Part shown: positions 1-9,339 of the stretch, piece by piece
Numbering within the stretch: position 1 is the first letter of the stretch
How the letters are laid out: each line of letters starts with the position of its first letter
Origin: Iningainema tapete BLCC-T55
GTDB taxonomy: Bacteria > Cyanobacteriota > Cyanobacteriia > Cyanobacteriales > Nostocaceae
Direction of reading: 5' to 3'
NCBI RefSeq assembly: GCF_014698965.1
Contig: NZ_JACXAE010000043.1
Span: forward strand, 23,362-87,361
Length of the DNA: 64,000 nt
Notes under the pieces: generated by a model
Told to the model about the DNA's origin: nothing
Database searches by the model: none
The model's input: the letters and a program-made list of their open reading frames with translations, nothing else
Program-made: the position numbers and the translations under genes

Positions 1-535
1 GATGCGGTGACGATGCGCTGTCCATCCGGGCTAAAACTGGCACTTTTGACACCGTACTGATGCCCAGTCAGTTGGGCTAGCTGCTTGCCGGATAAATCCC
101 ACACCCGGGCGGTGTTGTCTTTTGATGCGGTGACGATGCGCTGTCCATCCGGGCTAAAACTGGCACTGATGACATAGTCCTGATGCCCAGTCAGTTGGGC
201 TAGCTCCTTGCCGGACAAATCCCACACCCGGGCGGTGTCGTCAAATGATGTAGTGACGATGCGCTGTCCATCCGGGCTAAAACTGGCACTGTAGACAACG
301 TCCTGATGCCCAGTCAGTTGGGCTAGCTCCTTGCCGGACAAATCCCACACTCGGGCAGTTTTGTCCGATGATGCGGTGACGATGCGCTGTCCATCTGGGC
401 TAAAACTGGCACTGATGACACTGCGCTGATGCCCAGTTAGTTGGGCTAGCTGCTTGCCGGATAAATCCCACACCCGCGCAGTGTTGTCATCTGATGCGGT
501 GACGATGCGCTGTCCATCCGGGCTAAAACTGGCAC
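1..535 (-). repeat. Tandem 123-bp WD40-coding repeats
   Basis: The sequence beginning gatgcggtgacgatgcgctg recurs at 1, 124, 247, 370 and 493, exactly 123 bp apart, with few differences between copies. Each unit encodes one 41-residue WD40 blade. Such near-identity at DNA level points to recent unit duplication or gene conversion inside the gene. Confidence 0.93.
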
Positions 536-2666
536 TTTTGACACTGCGCTGATGCCCTTGGAGTTGAGTCTGCTCTCGGATGTTGTCGAGAATTGTTTGT
601 AAAGCCAGAATGGGACTGGCGGCTGGATATTTTTCTACAGGGCGTCCGTCTTTAACCAGTTCTTTCAACCTTTGTCCTGCATTTATAGCTGACAGTAATG
701 CTTCTATTTGTTGAAACTCAAACTGACGTAATGCAGTCACCCCTGCCTGTTCCAGGCTAGTGCCTTCCCGTGCTTCTTTTGCTTCTTTAAGGGCTTGTGT
801 TTGTGCTGCTTGTGCTTGTCGCCGGCTTAATCGCGCTGTTTGAACTTGTGTTTGAGCTTGCACAACTTGTTCTTGTGCTTGACCTGCTTTTTTCTCTGCC
901 AAACTTACTTTTTGTTGTGCTTCCTTAGTTCTCTGTACCGCCTCTTGCTTGACACTTTGCAGATTCTTATTAGCATCAGCTAATTGTAGTTCCGATTGTT
1001 CAACTTTCTTTTCTGCCTGTTGCTGTTTTCCTTGTGCAACTCTGAAATTCTCTTCTGCTTGCTGCTGTACTCCTTTGGCTTTTTCCGCTTGTTTGTTGGC
1101 AACTATTTTATCCTGAGTCGCTTTCTGGATTGCTTGTTTTGCCTTATTTAGTTCTAATATGGCAGAACTTCTTTGTTGATTTGCCTGCTCCCGTTGTGAT
1201 TCAGCAAAAAGTTTTTGTTGATTTGCCTGCTCCCGTTGTTGATTTGCCTGCTCCCGTTGTTGATTTGCTATGCCTGCTAATCCCAAGGCGATGCTTGCCC
1301 CAATTACGGACAATGCCAATATTGTACTCCCAACTAGAATTTGCCGCTTGGATCTGCGTTGCGCGGAGGTTAATTCTAATTTTTGGCTGGCAGATATGAA
1401 CTGATAATCTTCATCGCTCAAACTTTTACCATCCGCCCATTTCAAGGTTTCCTGCAACGCCTGCCCCCGCAATAAGCGCGATTCATCTTGATAACCCGAA
1501 TCTACCCAAGCTGTCAGTGCTTCTGCATAAGGGCGCAAATCTGCCAGTGTTTTTTCCAGCCAACTCTGATTAAAAACTTCTGCATAAATGCGGTTGTAAA
1601 CTTTCAACTTCCCCTCACGCCTAACTACCAATCCTGATAGCCGCAATTCTATTTGTTCAAGACTACCATCTGCGGCGATCGCACCTTGTTGCAATTGCTG
1701 ATATAATCCTAGTAGACGACCTGTACGCTGTCCGCCACTCCGTAAAATGCGATCGCGTATCGTCTTCAAATGCTCTGGTTCATCCTGTGCCTCCCAGTTA
1801 GAAATTACCAATCTTTGCACCAACTGCTCTACCCATTGTGTAACGCCATGCTCTGGAATGGGATCATCAACAGTTTGAATTAGCTTACAAACTTTTTGTG
1901 TCAAAAATGGGTGTCCCCCTGTCCAATCCAATACTGCTTGCAACACAACTTTGGGATTGGTAGCTTTAACTGCCAAACCTTGAGCTAACGGTTTAGCTGA
2001 TTGTAAGTCAAAGCCAGTCAATTCAATGGCTCTACCAATATTAAATGGTGTGCGTCGCCTGTCTTGAATCAAATCTGAGGGAGTAGCCACCCCCAGCAGG
2101 GCAAACGTGAGTCGTCGGTATTCCAACTTATCTGCTCGATTATTATAACAGTCACGGATAACAGCAAAAAAATCATCTAAGTTGAATTTGAGGCTGAGAA
2201 TACTGTCGATTTCGTCTACAAAAATCACTAAGTTTTGCTCAATCAACTTCAGTAAAACTTCTTCAATAAACTTGCTAAATAGTAACACAGGAGATAGCTT
2301 TGCATGACTCAACCACCAGTTGTCTAAATCAAATTTTTCAGATAAATTGAGACTGTTCGCTATCCTATCAATTACTCCTGCATACCACTGTTCTGGAGTG
2401 GTATCCGATGCACCAATAGCTGTAATATCAACAGCAGCACAAGCTATGCCCTCTGCCCGCAACCGTTGCATAGTTCTTACTCGCAAGCTTGATTTACCCA
2501 TTTGCCGGGAGTTAAGCACATAACAGAACTCTCCTGCTTTCAAGGCTTCGTAAAAGTCATAATCTGCTTGCCGCGTTACATAGGTAGGGGCTTCAATCGG
2601 CAGACTCCCCCCGACTTGATATTGGTAGGATGGGTGGTTTGCCCAAATCAGTTGCTTTCCATTCAT
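1..2666 (-). CDS. AAA-like ATPase with C-terminal WD40 repeats (cut by window edge)
   Basis: Open frame from ATG at 2666 running off the left edge (at least 888 codons). Residues about 1-330 form an AAA-like (AAA_35/STAND-type) domain: a P-loop read as [10 protein letters not shown] near residue 50 and a Walker B read as LVIFVDEID near 150. A hydrophobic segment near 440-460 follows, then a Gln/Glu/Ala-rich coiled coil (about 460-650), then at least five 41-residue WD40 units of the type LTGHQ...[10 protein letters not shown]...VWDLSGKQ. The start is fixed by overlap with the upstream kinase: TGA (2668-2666) and ATG (2666-2664) share one base, implying coupled translation. Proteins of this build are abundant in filamentous cyanobacteria as putative signalling scaffolds; the actual signal is unknown. 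Confidence 0.9.
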   Translation of the reverse strand, partial: MNGKQLIWANHPSYQYQVGGSLPIEAPTYVTRQADYDFYEALKAGEFCYVLNSRQMGKSSLRVRTMQRLRAEGIACAAVDITAIGASDTTPEQWYAGVIDRIANSLNLSEKFDLDNWWLSHAKLSPVLLFSKFIEEVLLKLIEQNLVIFVDEIDSILSLKFNLDDFFAVIRDCYNNRADKLEYRRLTFALLGVATPSDLIQDRRRTPFNIGRAIELTGFDLQSAKPLAQGLAVKATNPKVVLQAVLDWTGGHPFLTQKVCKLIQTVDDPIPEHGVTQWVEQLVQRLVISNWEAQDEPEHLKTIRDRILRSGGQRTGRLLGLYQQLQQGAIAADGSLEQIELRLSGLVVRREGKLKVYNRIYAEVFNQSWLEKTLADLRPYAEALTAWVDSGYQDESRLLRGQALQETLKWADGKSLSDEDYQFISASQKLELTSAQRRSKRQILVGSTILALSVIGASIALGLAGIANQQREQANQQREQANQQKLFAESQREQANQQRSSAILELNKAKQAIQKATQDKIVANKQAEKAKGVQQQAEENFRVAQGKQQQAEKKVEQSELQLADANKNLQSVKQEAVQRTKEAQQKVSLAEKKAGQAQEQVVQAQTQVQTARLSRRQAQAAQTQALKEAKEAREGTSLEQAGVTALRQFEFQQIEALLSAINAGQRLKELVKDGRPVEKYPAASPILALQTILDNIREQTQLQGHQRSVKSASFSPDGQRIVTASDDNTARVWDLSGKQLAQLTGHQRSVISASFSPDGQRIVTASSDKTARVWDLSGKELAQLTGHQDVVYSASFSPDGQRIVTTSFDDTARVWDLSGKELAQLTGHQDYVISASFSPDGQRIVTASKDNTARVWDLSGKQLAQLTGHQYGVKSASFSPDGQRIVTA

Positions 2667-4708
2667 CAGCTTACCCCCAAGCGATCGCCAAAATACTGCC
2701 GATACAAGTCACATAAAGGCATCACATCATTACCTTGGAATTTCACCAAGCCCATACTACGTAACTTAAATGCCAACCCTGTCTCTATCCTTACTGGTTG
2801 AGGAGATGCAATGACTTGTTTGATGGCAGCCACTAAATTGGCATCTTCTTGTAAGTTTGATAGATGGCGACGTAGATGATCGCTGAACATTCCTGCTTCA
2901 GTAGGTGCTGTTTGTAACAATTGCGGCAAACTAATCCTACCACGGGCAATTTCGTAAAGCGATCGCCTGACTAAATAAGGATGTCCGCCCACCATTGCCA
3001 TGAGTTGCGTTACCTCCGCCTGACTCCAATCAAGCTTGTGTCGTTGCACCAAATCTTGCACTTGTGACTGATTTAACTCTGGTAACTCGATTGGCAATCC
3101 CACGTTAAAAGGTGACTGATTAATATTCAAAGGAATGTAAACTTCTTTGGAATGCACAATTACCAATCTCAGTTTTTTCCAAATTTCCTCATTCTTTGCT
3201 ATCTCATGCCAAACTCGTAGCAATCCAAAAAAGTCAGCAGCAAGTTCAGGATGTTGGAAAACCTGATCGACTTCATCCAAACCTAAAACCACTGGACTAG
3301 TAATTGTTGATAACAGGTATTTTTGAAAGTAGTTTGTACACTTGCTCTTGCTACCAAGAACACTTTGCCAATAGTCAGTTAGCTTATTCGTTAGATTCAA
3401 TTTATCAGTAATGCTATCACAGAACCACTGCAAGAATTTATCCAGGCTGGTGAAAGACTCTGCATCCGCTGATTGAAGGTTCAAGTATGCAGTTTTACAA
3501 CCTTGTTTCTGGGCATGGTGGAGAATACGTGTTAGAAGTGAAGTTTTCCCCATCTGCCGGGGAGCTTTAATCCGAATGAGTGCCCCTGGTTGTAAAATTG
3601 TTTCATAACAGTCTGCCTCAATCGGGGAACGCTCCACATAAAAGGCAGAGTCTAGACTGACTTGTCCTTCTGGTTGCTCCCAACTTTGAGTGAGCGGTGT
3701 TGATTGTGGTATAATATTAGGCTGCTTGCTCCTTGCTGTTTCACCTCCATCAAACAGTTGCCGTATCGCTTGGAGAATCCGCGCTAAAAGTGAAGGTTGC
3801 GAAGGCGACAACAAAGAACTTGTTGGTGAGGTTTGAACGCTAGTTGATACCTGATAAATGTTGAGCAGTGACTGGAGGGCTTGTAGCGCAACAGAAGCAT
3901 CTTGGTAACGCTGACGATAATCAAAGCGCACCATTTTATCTAAAACTTCTTTAAAACTTGGGTTGAGCTGGGCGCACTCACTAAATAAAGCACAATGCAA
4001 CTCGCCTGTGTGGAAGTCTCGCGGTAGATTTAAAGGTTCTAACCCTGTCAATGCTTGAAAACAAATGATCCCAACTGCATAAATATCGCTGCTGAAATAG
4101 GGACGAAAAGCTTGTTGTTCGGCGGGCATATAACCAAGAGTACCGATTGCCACTGTCTGACTTGTTTCCCCCTGATTATTAATTCCCAAAGCACTGATTT
4201 CCTTAACTGCCCCAAAGTCAATCAGCACAATTTTCCCATCTTTGCGCCGCCGCCTTAAATTCGGTGGTTTGATATCCCGATGGATGACGTTGTTTTGATG
4301 AACAAATGCCAAAACTTCCAAGATGTCCTTCAACAGTTTAAAGACAACTTGCTCACTCTTGGGTGAGCCTGGAATAATTTCTTTTGTTAAGTCATGTCCT
4401 TCAACATATTCTTGCACCAAATAAAATTGCCCACCTTCTTCAAAGTGGGCAAAAAGTTCGGGAATTTGATTGTTCTGCTTGCCTAACCGATACAGAGTTT
4501 GTGCTTCCCTCTCAAATAACCTTTGAGCGATTGACACCGTAGCAGGATTTGGGTTTTTTGGTTTGAGATGTTTGACAACACATTGTGGTTTTTCTGGTAA
4601 GTGCAAATCATTAGCTAAGTAGGTATTGCCAAACCCCCCGCAGCCCAATAGTTTAGTAATTTCGTAGCGATTTCCAAGCTTTTCTCCAATTAAAGGGTCT
4701 TGGCTCAT
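2666..4708 (-). CDS. Serine/threonine protein kinase with C-terminal AAA-like ATPase domain
   Basis: 680 residues. The N-terminal Hanks-type kinase is complete: Gly-loop GCGGFG (about 22-27), ATP Lys in CVVKHLKP (about 46), HRDIKPPN (about 143-150) and DFG (about 164). A Ser/Pro-rich linker (about 290-340) leads to an AAA-like domain with Walker [12 protein letters not shown] and a Walker B-like [12 protein letters not shown]. It should phosphorylate Ser/Thr on unknown targets, with the ATPase part probably serving assembly or sensing. There is no transmembrane segment, so it is likely cytoplasmic. The stop codon overlaps the start of the AAA-WD40 gene, so the two are probably co-translated and may form one pathway. 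Confidence 0.95.
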   Translation of the reverse strand: MSQDPLIGEKLGNRYEITKLLGCGGFGNTYLANDLHLPEKPQCVVKHLKPKNPNPATVSIAQRLFEREAQTLYRLGKQNNQIPELFAHFEEGGQFYLVQEYVEGHDLTKEIIPGSPKSEQVVFKLLKDILEVLAFVHQNNVIHRDIKPPNLRRRRKDGKIVLIDFGAVKEISALGINNQGETSQTVAIGTLGYMPAEQQAFRPYFSSDIYAVGIICFQALTGLEPLNLPRDFHTGELHCALFSECAQLNPSFKEVLDKMVRFDYRQRYQDASVALQALQSLLNIYQVSTSVQTSPTSSLLSPSQPSLLARILQAIRQLFDGGETARSKQPNIIPQSTPLTQSWEQPEGQVSLDSAFYVERSPIEADCYETILQPGALIRIKAPRQMGKTSLLTRILHHAQKQGCKTAYLNLQSADAESFTSLDKFLQWFCDSITDKLNLTNKLTDYWQSVLGSKSKCTNYFQKYLLSTITSPVVLGLDEVDQVFQHPELAADFFGLLRVWHEIAKNEEIWKKLRLVIVHSKEVYIPLNINQSPFNVGLPIELPELNQSQVQDLVQRHKLDWSQAEVTQLMAMVGGHPYLVRRSLYEIARGRISLPQLLQTAPTEAGMFSDHLRRHLSNLQEDANLVAAIKQVIASPQPVRIETGLAFKLRSMGLVKFQGNDVMPLCDLYRQYFGDRLGVS

Positions 4709-4888
4709 ATGGATTTTCGTACTCCAAGAGCTAAATTGCTAACCAGTCAAACTAATGAGTAATTAATAGTTTGTGCATTTTGCTAAAATAGCATACATTA
4801 AATATTAATATTTTCTAAGTGTAATTAAATAAATTTAACAATTAATTATATGGGGGTATCTCAGGGCTATTTCATTCTTCCGCAATCC

Positions 4889-4969
4889 GCCTAGAACTGA
4901 AGTTCTAGGCTTATAGCTCAAGTCGGTTTTAACCGACTAAATTGTTGATTTTCAGTCCGTTTTAACGGA
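4889..4969. repeat. Three consecutive short hairpins (repeat element)
   Basis: GCCTAGAACT-GA-AGTTCTAGGC (4889-4910), AGTCGGTT-TT-AACCGACT (4921-4938) and TCCGTT-TT-AACGGA (4956-4969) lie in a row. They resemble dispersed palindromic repeats often seen next to IS200/IS605-type elements in cyanobacteria, but no transposase gene is present here. The remaining intergenic DNA at 4709-4888 is AT-rich with nothing else recognised. Confidence 0.6.
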
Positions 4970-5040
4970 AAATGTTGGGATAGCGACTGTTAGTTTGAAT
5001 GATGTGGCGATCGCCCTTTGCGTCCATGATCTGGTAAGGG

Positions 5041-5106
5041 AGCCATGAACAGAATCTCTCCGGGGCAGTATTTAATGCGAGGGATCGAGCGATCGCCCAG
5101 TTGCTG
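5041..5106 (-). pseudogene. Fragment of a Uma2-type gene
   Basis: Read on the minus strand, 22 codons give QQLGDRSIPRIKY, then CPGEILFMA. This matches, with only two differences, the same stretch of the remnant at 6164-6406. DNA identity is high as well, so this is a second, shorter copy. No open frame of useful length surrounds it. Confidence 0.7.
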
Positions 5107-5169
5107 ACGAGCTTGCCTAGTGCTACTGTTGAGCAATGTTTGCTTTTTTTGTGGAGTTGTGTTAGCAAT

Positions 5170-5361
5170 CTAACGGGAACGTCTTTTATACCGCTTAGAC
5201 TTAGCAACTTCCTTAGCTTTACGCTTGTGTTTCTCTAAAGGAGTTTCAAAATGACGATGTTTCTTTATATCTGAAAAAATCCCCGCATTAGAAACTTCTC
5301 GCTTAAATCGACGTAAAGCTGACTCAATCCCTTCATTTTCGCCCATAATTATTTGGGTCAT
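5170..5361 (-). CDS. rpsU: 30S ribosomal protein S21
   Basis: 63 residues, the usual S21 size. The core [13 protein letters not shown] is followed by a strongly basic tail (KHKRKAKEV...KRYKRRSR), typical of bS21, which binds the small subunit near the 16S 3' end during initiation. It lies 220 bp downstream of an RRM protein gene on the same strand. In Anabaena-type cyanobacteria, rbp genes are commonly followed by rpsU, and this order supports both calls. The start ATG follows a GAGA-rich stretch suitable as a ribosome binding site. Confidence 0.95.
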   Translation of the reverse strand: MTQIIMGENEGIESALRRFKREVSNAGIFSDIKKHRHFETPLEKHKRKAKEVAKSKRYKRRSR

Positions 5362-5581
5362 TTTCTCTCCTAGTTGATTAACTTAATTGATGGCAACAAG
5401 CTGGGTATAAACAATCGCAGTGAAATTTAAGTAAAAAAGGGCAGACAAAAAAGGATCTGCCCATAATACCCAAAATTTAAATTATTTGTTTGGGATGAAA
5501 CGATTGGAGCAATAGCTGGGACTTATCTCAAAGCTTAGTAGCTTCAAGAGTATCAAATTTCCCAATATTTCCCCTCAAAAC

Positions 5582-5896
5582 TTAGTAGCGGCGAGAGTAT
5601 CCCCCTCCTCCACTATTGTTTGAGCGTCTACCACCACCAAAAGAATCTCTATCTTCACGCGGTTTAGCCTTATTAACCTTGAGGTTACGTCCCATCCATT
5701 CAGCAGTGTCCAGGGCTTCAATCGCCGCTGCTTCTTCTGCATCTGTTCCCATTTCTACAAAAGCGAAACCACGCAAACGACCAGTTTCCCGGTCTTTGGG
5801 CAATTGAACGCTTTTAACAGTACCATATTCTGCAAAGACTTGCTTTAGGTCTTCATCTCCAACTTCATAAGAAAGATTACCTACATAAATTGACAT
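5582..5896 (-). CDS. RNA-binding protein with one RRM and glycine-rich tail (Rbp type)
   Basis: 104 residues. One RNA recognition motif occupies about 1-80 with RNP2 IYVGNLSY and RNP1 RGFAFVEM, followed by a short Gly/Ser/Arg tail (GGGRRSNNSGGGGYSRRY). This matches the cyanobacterial Rbp family, small RNA-binding proteins of which many are cold-induced through a long 5' leader. The 267 bp upstream (5897-6163) carry no gene and could hold such a leader, but no specific cold-box was identified. rpsU follows on the same strand. Confidence 0.95.
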   Translation of the reverse strand: MSIYVGNLSYEVGDEDLKQVFAEYGTVKSVQLPKDRETGRLRGFAFVEMGTDAEEAAAIEALDTAEWMGRNLKVNKAKPREDRDSFGGGRRSNNSGGGGYSRRY

Positions 5897-6163
5897 AAAA
5901 ACATCTCCAAAACTAAATGATGTAGAGATTTAGATTCGGAGAAAAGCTTGTAAATAAGTAAACACAAACTAGATAACCGAAAATAATCTTCGATTATCAT
6001 AACATGGAATGAACAGGTTGTGCTTACCATCCCATATACTACATCGGCACGCAAAATTTAATGATTACATCAACCTCAAAGCCAAGTGAAATACTGATAA
6101 GTAATTGTTATAGAAGGTTTTTGCACACCCTTGGTAAGGCGGCGAGCGCTCCTTCAATCCTCG

Positions 6164-6406
6164 TCACGGGCTTTTTAATTTGTTTCGCAACTCCCGAATA
6201 GCGGTACTTGTATTGCGCTGAGCAATTTGTAAGCACTCGTTAATTGCTTCAATAGCCATCAACAGAATCTCTCCGGGGCGGTATTTAATGCGGGGGATCG
6301 AGCGATCGCCTAGTTGCTGACACAGTACTTGATAGTCTTGCCAACTACAGTTGACTACTAACTGCCCCTGGAGGTAACTGGATTTTCTCCGGTGTGACAA
6401 CAGCAA
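6164..6406 (-). pseudogene. Uma2-type (DUF820) gene remnant
   Basis: 80 codons containing SWQDYQVLCQQLGDRSIPRI and KYRPGEILLMA, the N-terminal strand-turn-strand of Uma2/DUF820 proteins, a restriction-endonuclease-like family normally of about 190 residues. The central PD...ExK catalytic part is absent: the frame jumps from the N-terminal motif to a short helical tail (IREL-RNKL). It looks like an internally deleted relic and may not be translated. A shorter sister fragment lies at 5041-5106. Confidence 0.6.
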
Positions 6407-6455
6407 ACATTCAGCTTACACCTCATCAACTGGGTCATCTACTATAATTTTCACT

Positions 6456-7037
6456 TTAGACTATGACATGCTGGGGTTGCGGCAAATCTATAAATAAAAA
6501 CTGTACTACTTGGCGTGCTTGTTCAATACGTTTTCTTGGTTCAGCATATGGTTCAGCAGCCAGTGCCTTCTCCAACTCAAAAAGCGCACGTTCATTGTCT
6601 CCCTTTGCACCATGAATCAATCCATATAAATGGTGATGCCTTGCCCAATTATCATTTTTCGATGCTGCCACTCTTAAAGCACCAAATGCCCAATCGTAGG
6701 AACCCTGAATAGCATGACATAAGGCGCTGCGGCAGCAAGACTTGTAGTTGTCTTCATCAGATTTGCAGGATGCCAACACGTCTGCTACCGCTCTTATTAC
6801 TAACGTGGTATTTTTAACTTTAACTAGTTCGGCGATTGCTTTTTGAGTAAGTCCAGCATTAACGAATACCAGTACACCGCTTGCCAAGAATTGTTCAACC
6901 GCAACGCTAGCAGGCACTTTCACAAGATTTCCCAACCAAGAAGCTACCTCTGCATAATTGTACTCAGATCGCAACCTATCTTCTAGCAAGAACTCTTGCA
7001 AAATCATGCTTTTGAAAACATCAGTAGAACAAATCAT
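6456..7037 (-). CDS. TPR-like hypothetical protein
   Basis: 193 residues, mainly helical. The C-terminal half contains TPR-like units (AIQGSYDWAFGALRVAAS; GAKGDNERALFELEKALA). The N-terminal half is unrecognised and has a cysteine-rich patch (SCKSDEDNYKSCCRSALC). No signal peptide or membrane segment is visible. It is probably a protein-interaction module; the partner is unknown. It stands between Uma2 debris and an AT-rich island, transcribed alone. Confidence 0.7.
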   Translation of the reverse strand: MICSTDVFKSMILQEFLLEDRLRSEYNYAEVASWLGNLVKVPASVAVEQFLASGVLVFVNAGLTQKAIAELVKVKNTTLVIRAVADVLASCKSDEDNYKSCCRSALCHAIQGSYDWAFGALRVAASKNDNWARHHHLYGLIHGAKGDNERALFELEKALAAEPYAEPRKRIEQARQVVQFLFIDLPQPQHVIV

Positions 7038-7264
7038 ATACGCCTTGTCTTTGCTTGTGTTGTAACTTAACTATTCAGTACAACTTAGCATTACACAGCA
7101 GAAGTTAGGGAAAACGAAGGTATAACACAGTACCGTTATTTGTCTACACTATTAATTAATTCTTGTAAAAGATAGCCTTTATACTCTGTGTCATTTTTTT
7201 ATCAATTCAGATAAATATTCTTTCTCCTTTTTTTATCCTACTCCTCCTACTATTAATCTTTTAA

Positions 7265-8122
7265 CTACCTCGGATCTATAAGGAGTTTAATTCTTTCTAA
7301 TTCTACTTTACTAACTATTTCAAAAGCTTGTACTATTTTATGAAGCGGCAACTTTGTGATTGCTCCCTTTTCTGGGTTTACCGACCCCCATTCTATAATT
7401 AAATCTGAGTCTAGTTCCATAAAACTTTTTATTAAAATTTTGAATTTAACTAACGGTTCATCCGGTAATTTTTCAATTTCTTTTCTTAAAATCTCATAAT
7501 TATCATTGCTGCTTACTTGTATAAGAGCAATGAAACTTTCTGCTGCTTGTTCCGCTACTAAATTTTCAAATAAATCTGGCTGCCTATGTTCTGGTAAAGC
7601 AACTCTTATCCCAAAAGATCCTTGAAATGTGTCTATTAATGATAATTCTAGTTCAGATTTTCTACTATTTTTTTCAAATCTTTTTCTCACCGTTTCACTT
7701 TTTAAACTTTCTATCGAGCAAAAAAAATCTTGCAGAGATGTTAAAACTGTTCCTATCTCTTTTGCCGACACCTCATGTTGATTTTTTTCTAAAAACTGTA
7801 TTTTTATATCTATTACTTCTCTGTTTTTTTCTTTTGCAATTGATGATGTGTTTTCTAAAGCTTTTAAAATTTCTGTTTTATGTCTTTCTTCTACTTTTGC
7901 TAATACAGTTACCAGTTCCTCCATTTTTATTTCAAAATCAGCGAATTCTTTATCTAGTGGTACAAGCACACTTATTTTTTTATCTTTCTTTATGTAAGAC
8001 CATACTGATGCTATTCCCTCTACCTCCTTCTGTTTTTTCCATCCTTTGTATTCAAGATACATTAATATTTTGTTAAGGGATATATTTGTAAATAATTCTG
8101 TGTCTATTTTATATGGTATCAT
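7265..8122 (-). CDS. Hypothetical protein paired with the DUF4365-like gene
   Basis: 285 residues, no signal peptide or membrane helix. The N-terminus reads YLEYKGWKKQKEVEG...VLVPLDKEFADFEIKMEELV, a pattern I associate with an uncharacterised family found beside predicted nucleases; the middle has LIDTFQGSFGIRVALPE and helical segments. The ATG at 8122 overlaps the end of the upstream DUF4365-like gene by 14 bp, so the two form one transcription unit. Base composition is much more AT-rich than the neighbours and codons end mostly in A/T, which suggests acquisition by transfer. I do not know its function; the pairing hints at a small defence or nucleic-acid module. Confidence 0.75.
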   Translation of the reverse strand: MIPYKIDTELFTNISLNKILMYLEYKGWKKQKEVEGIASVWSYIKKDKKISVLVPLDKEFADFEIKMEELVTVLAKVEERHKTEILKALENTSSIAKEKNREVIDIKIQFLEKNQHEVSAKEIGTVLTSLQDFFCSIESLKSETVRKRFEKNSRKSELELSLIDTFQGSFGIRVALPEHRQPDLFENLVAEQAAESFIALIQVSSNDNYEILRKEIEKLPDEPLVKFKILIKSFMELDSDLIIEWGSVNPEKGAITKLPLHKIVQAFEIVSKVELERIKLLIDPR

Positions 8123-8684
8123 TTTCTCTTGTTTGCCTCTCTGTTGTATACTCTGTTATTAGGTCTAATCCAAGGAGTCTTTTTCTATAGTCTAACGATT
8201 CTTTCATGATTCCTTTTAATGCTTCCGGCGTTAGTACATTCTCTTTTGGAATTTTTATTCTTATTTTCTCTTTGTTCTGAGTTTCTTTCTCTCCTTTTAA
8301 AGATACCCAATATCCGCATTTCTTCAATAACGTTTCTTGTTGTTCTTTATCTACACTTATCCAGTTAGTTGTTTCTTCTGGTACTATAACTATAATTAAA
8401 ATTACAGGATCTATAGATTTTTTTCTCAACTGATTATAATTTTTAACTTCTAAGTCATACTTAAAATATCTTTATTCTTCATAAAAATATTTTAAAGTTG
8501 TACATTTATTTTGTACTGCTATTCTAGGTGCCTCTCCGTTTTCTAATTCTGAACCTATAATTTCTAAATCTATGCCTCTATTATCTAATGGTCTTTCTGA
8601 CCTTATTGTTATATATCCACATGCTGATGCTAATGTATGAATATATCCATAACTGAATTCTTCTTTTTTACTGTTTTCATCCAT
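8109..8684 (-). pseudogene. DUF4365-like gene interrupted by an in-frame TAA
   Basis: Two open pieces, 8684-8475 and 8429-8109, lie in the same frame, separated by one TAA (8474-8472) and 14 further sense codons. The first part has RPLDNRGIDLEIIG...RIAVQNKC, the D...QxK arrangement of a restriction-endonuclease-like fold. After the stop come YDLEVKNYNQLRKK and then PVILIIVIVPEETTNWIS, the C-terminal DUF4365 signature. Without the stop the protein would be 191 residues. TAA from AAA (Lys) would be a one-base change. The 3' half has its own ATG at 8429 but would lack the putative active site. The region is AT-rich and overlaps the gene at 7265-8122. Confidence 0.75.
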
Positions 8685-8919
8685 CCCTTCAAGTAGTAAC
8701 TTGAATACTCTCCTTTTAATGTATTTATATAAATCTTATGAGTCGTATTTTTCTTGACCCTAATTAAATGGTAGACGCACATGAAAGTGAAAGGTTCCTG
8801 GGGTAAAAAATTGTTAAAGTCTTGCCTATGTTGGCAAATTTATCCGGAAAGTGATACCATTGCCTAGAAAGCATTAGTGCTAAAGTCGTCGGCAATGGCT
8901 CTGCAATTTAAGAAGTAGG

Positions 8920-9315
8920 CTAGTAGTAAGTGTCAAACCCATCTCCTGGATAAATTTGTTGATCCTCCATTACGGCTTTAACCGCATCTGATTGAGCAAG
9001 TGCTTTAACACCTGCTGCCGAGATTTCCACTGGAATAGTTCCCAGCGCATTCGGATCTTCGGCAAGTTGTTTACCGCCGAAATCCTGAATGATCTTCCGA
9101 ATATAACTCAGAGCCTGCTTTGCCCCTGTGCGTATTCCTTCCACCTTTGCTACTCGCTCAGATGGAGATTGACGACGATTGACAGAGTTAAACACGCCAT
9201 TGTCAAACTTGAGCATGACAACAACGCGAACCTTCTGTTGTGGCTGTAAACAACTTAATCGATGTGCAAACTCAGAGCTGATCTTATTCCCATTAAATAG
9301 GTTATGTTGATACAT
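8920..9315 (-). CDS. Stand-alone subtilase-propeptide-like (I9-type) protein
   Basis: 131 residues without signal peptide. It contains a VRVVVMLKF strand, a helical middle and the closing GVKALAQSDAVKAVMEDQQI, the shape of the inhibitor I9/propeptide domain; the subtilase upstream ends its own N-terminal region with the matching pattern NVVAILPNQQI. The gene follows the subtilase by 24 bp on the same strand, so both are probably in one operon. Inference: it is a trans-acting chaperone or inhibitor of that protease. The fold is assigned by eye only. Confidence 0.7.
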   Translation of the reverse strand: MYQHNLFNGNKISSEFAHRLSCLQPQQKVRVVVMLKFDNGVFNSVNRRQSPSERVAKVEGIRTGAKQALSYIRKIIQDFGGKQLAEDPNALGTIPVEISAAGVKALAQSDAVKAVMEDQQIYPGDGFDTYY

Positions 9316-9339
9316 ATTGTGTGCGATCCCTGACTGCCC

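Noticed and set aside
1-600. Regular 123-bp repeats that could be taken for a CRISPR-like array
   Set aside because: The repeats are contiguous, in frame and encode WD40 blades; no spacer pattern or cas genes.
1130-1399. Plus-strand open frame of 89 codons
   Set aside because: Antisense shadow of the repeat-rich coiled-coil part of the AAA-WD40 gene.
4962-5207. Minus-strand open frame of 81 codons
   Set aside because: Overlaps rpsU and has no ribosome binding site; the family-like residues come from the Uma2 fragment in another frame.
7627-8076. 149-codon plus-strand frame rich in Leu and Phe
   Set aside because: Low-complexity antisense frame in AT-rich DNA opposite the overlapping gene pair.
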